A model generated the notes under the pieces. The model did no database searches. It was not told the origin of the DNA and saw only the letters and a program-made list of their open reading frames with translations. A program made the translations under genes and the position numbers. Of a DNA stretch of 23,615 nt, positions 22,564 through 23,615 are shown in pieces (within the stretch, counting starts at the first letter, position 1; the number at the start of each line of letters is the position of its first letter). This stretch comes from Parvimonas sp. (GTDB lineage: Bacteria > Bacillota > Clostridia > Tissierellales > Peptoniphilaceae). The stretch lies in contig JALEHY010000039.1 in NCBI GenBank assembly GCA_022770425.1, positions 1-23,615 of the forward strand. The letters run 5' to 3'.

Positions 22564-23022
22564 ATGAAAAAAATAAATAAGACGAATGTTTGCAGAATAC
22601 TGGACAGAGAAAAGGTTAATTATGAACTTTTTATAAGGACTGAAAATGAAAGTTTTGAAGATATTGGACTTGATTCGGATATAGTTTTTAAAACTTTGGT
22701 TTTGGTCGGAAGCGATAAAAATAATTACGTTTGTATTATTCCGTTAAATGAGCATCTTAGTTTGAAAAAAGCTGCAAAGAATTTTGAAATAAAAAGTATT
22801 GAAATGCTTTTACAAAAAGAACTGAAGAATTTAACGGGCTATATTCACGGTGGATGTAGCCCATTAGGAATGAAAGTAAAATTTAGAACACTGATAGACG
22901 AAAGAGCAAAAAACTTTGATCATATAGTTGTTAGTGCAGGAAAATTATTACATTTTGTAAAATTAAATCCTGTTGACTTAGCAAAACTTTGTGATGCAAA
23001 ATTTTGTAATTTGGTGGTGTAA
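22564..23022 (+). CDS. ybaK: YbaK/EbsC-type aminoacyl-tRNA deacylase (Cys-tRNA-Pro)
   Basis: 152 residues matching YbaK: the opening KTNVCRILDREKVNYEL, the VFKTLVLVGS strand with the conserved Lys of the active site, IPLNEHLSLKKAAK, TGYIHGGCSPLGMKVKF, IDERAKNFDHIVVSAGK and LNPVDLAKL. YbaK hydrolyses Cys-tRNA-Pro made in error by prolyl-tRNA synthetase. It starts two bases after the udk stop without a clear ribosome binding site of its own, so translational coupling is likely. Its place behind a tRNA synthetase gene fits a quality-control role. The family also contains members with other tRNA specificity, so the exact substrate is inferred. Confidence 0.9.
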   Translation: MKKINKTNVCRILDREKVNYELFIRTENESFEDIGLDSDIVFKTLVLVGSDKNNYVCIIPLNEHLSLKKAAKNFEIKSIEMLLQKELKNLTGYIHGGCSPLGMKVKFRTLIDERAKNFDHIVVSAGKLLHFVKLNPVDLAKLCDAKFCNLVV

Positions 23023-23615
23023 TGTCAAAGGTAAATTGTATTATTTTGGCGGGCGGTAATTCCAAAAGAATGACTTTCAACAAAGAATTTATAAAACTTA
23101 ATGAAGACTTTTTGATTCATAAAAGTATAAAAGAGTTGAAAAAAGTTTTTAATGAAATAATTGTAGTATCAAATAATTCAAAACATTATGAAAATCTTAA
23201 TGTAAAGATTGTAAGAGATATTTTTTACAAAAAAGGTCCTCTTGCAGGACTTCATAGCGGACTTTGTTATTCAAAAAGCGAATTTTCATTTTTAACCGCT
23301 TGTGATATGCCAAATATAGATGAAAATTTTATAAAATTTTTGATTTCAAAATTGGACACAAGTTTTGACGGAGTGATTTGCGTTTCAAAAGAAAATAAAT
23401 TATTACCGATGAATGCAATTTACAAAAATGATTTAAAAGAAAATTTACGCAAAGAACTGATTAAAGATAATTTAAAATTTGTAAAATTTATTGAAGATAA
23501 TAATTTTAAATTTTTAAAGTATGAATACTGGAAAGAATTTGATAAAAAAAATATTTTTGAAAATTTGAATACAATAAGTGAATTGGAAAAATTTAAAACG
23601 AAAAAAAGACTGAAA
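23022..23615 (+). CDS. mobA: MobA-like nucleotidyltransferase (3' end outside window)
   Basis: The frame is open from ATG 23022, which overlaps the ybaK stop by one base, to the window edge (198 codons, no stop). Motifs match molybdenum cofactor guanylyltransferase: IILAGGNSKRM near residue 7, GPLAGLHSGL near 74, the metal-binding aspartate in LTACDMP near 92, and FENLNTISEL near the end, equivalent to the family's NINTPEDL. MobA links GMP to molybdopterin for enzymes such as formate dehydrogenase. The usual RMGxDK stretch reads RMTFNK here, so the glycine and aspartate are changed; another sugar-phosphate-type nucleotidyltransferase role is possible. The length already nears that of MobA, so little may be missing unless it is a fusion. 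Confidence 0.78.
   Translation, partial: MSKVNCIILAGGNSKRMTFNKEFIKLNEDFLIHKSIKELKKVFNEIIVVSNNSKHYENLNVKIVRDIFYKKGPLAGLHSGLCYSKSEFSFLTACDMPNIDENFIKFLISKLDTSFDGVICVSKENKLLPMNAIYKNDLKENLRKELIKDNLKFVKFIEDNNFKFLKYEYWKEFDKKNIFENLNTISELEKFKTKKRLK

Overview
The window is a low-GC (roughly 30% by eye), densely coded Gram-positive chromosome segment. The ribosome binding sites are strong (AGGAGG type) and several promoters match TTGACA-17-TATAAT. There is a T-box leader, lipoprotein signals, a GH73 wall hydrolase and no outer-membrane genes. Together these point to an anaerobic Firmicute. Protein flavour and base composition suggest the Peptoniphilaceae (a Parvimonas-like coccus), but that is inference from memory, not a search. 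No mobile element, CRISPR array or phage gene was seen.

Layout, left to right. (1) 1-1211, minus: 5' part of a membrane-anchored protein with three FMN-binding domains, followed by a 513-base AT-rich gap with hairpins. (2) 1725-3706, minus: a divergent MreB followed by a YtqA/YhcC-type radical SAM protein, ending in a terminator. (3) 3980-5868, plus: a two-component system of CiaR/CiaH-like layout with its own promoter and terminator. (4) 6032-9185, plus: a zinc-uptake operon (lipoprotein binding protein with a His-rich loop, ATPase, permease) with an extra lipoprotein gene at its end, closed by a terminator shared with the convergent leucyl aminopeptidase. (5) 9218-12483, minus: leucyl aminopeptidase, a small COG2426-type membrane protein and a cation:proton antiporter. 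(6) 12605-12691, minus: tRNA-Leu(CAA) with its promoter and a long trailer hairpin. (7) 13208-17684, plus: an AGCS-type amino acid:cation symporter, a secreted GH73 glucosaminidase with 333-bp tandem repeats, and an EamA transporter. (8) 17882-20459, plus: membrane-fused glycerophosphodiester phosphodiesterase and an MgtC-family protein. (9) 20483-23615, plus: a T-box-controlled tyrS followed tightly by udk, ybaK and a mobA-like gene that runs off the window.

Most genes are core or housekeeping functions. The best leads are three. The tyrS T-box leader is strongly reduced: its upstream hairpin shows the Tyr codon UAC in a seven-base loop, and its terminator arms enclose rather than compete with the T-box. 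The MreB carries changes in two nucleotide-site motifs. The zinc operon ends with a lipoprotein carrying an isolated Cys-Cys domain and has a perfect AT palindrome upstream.
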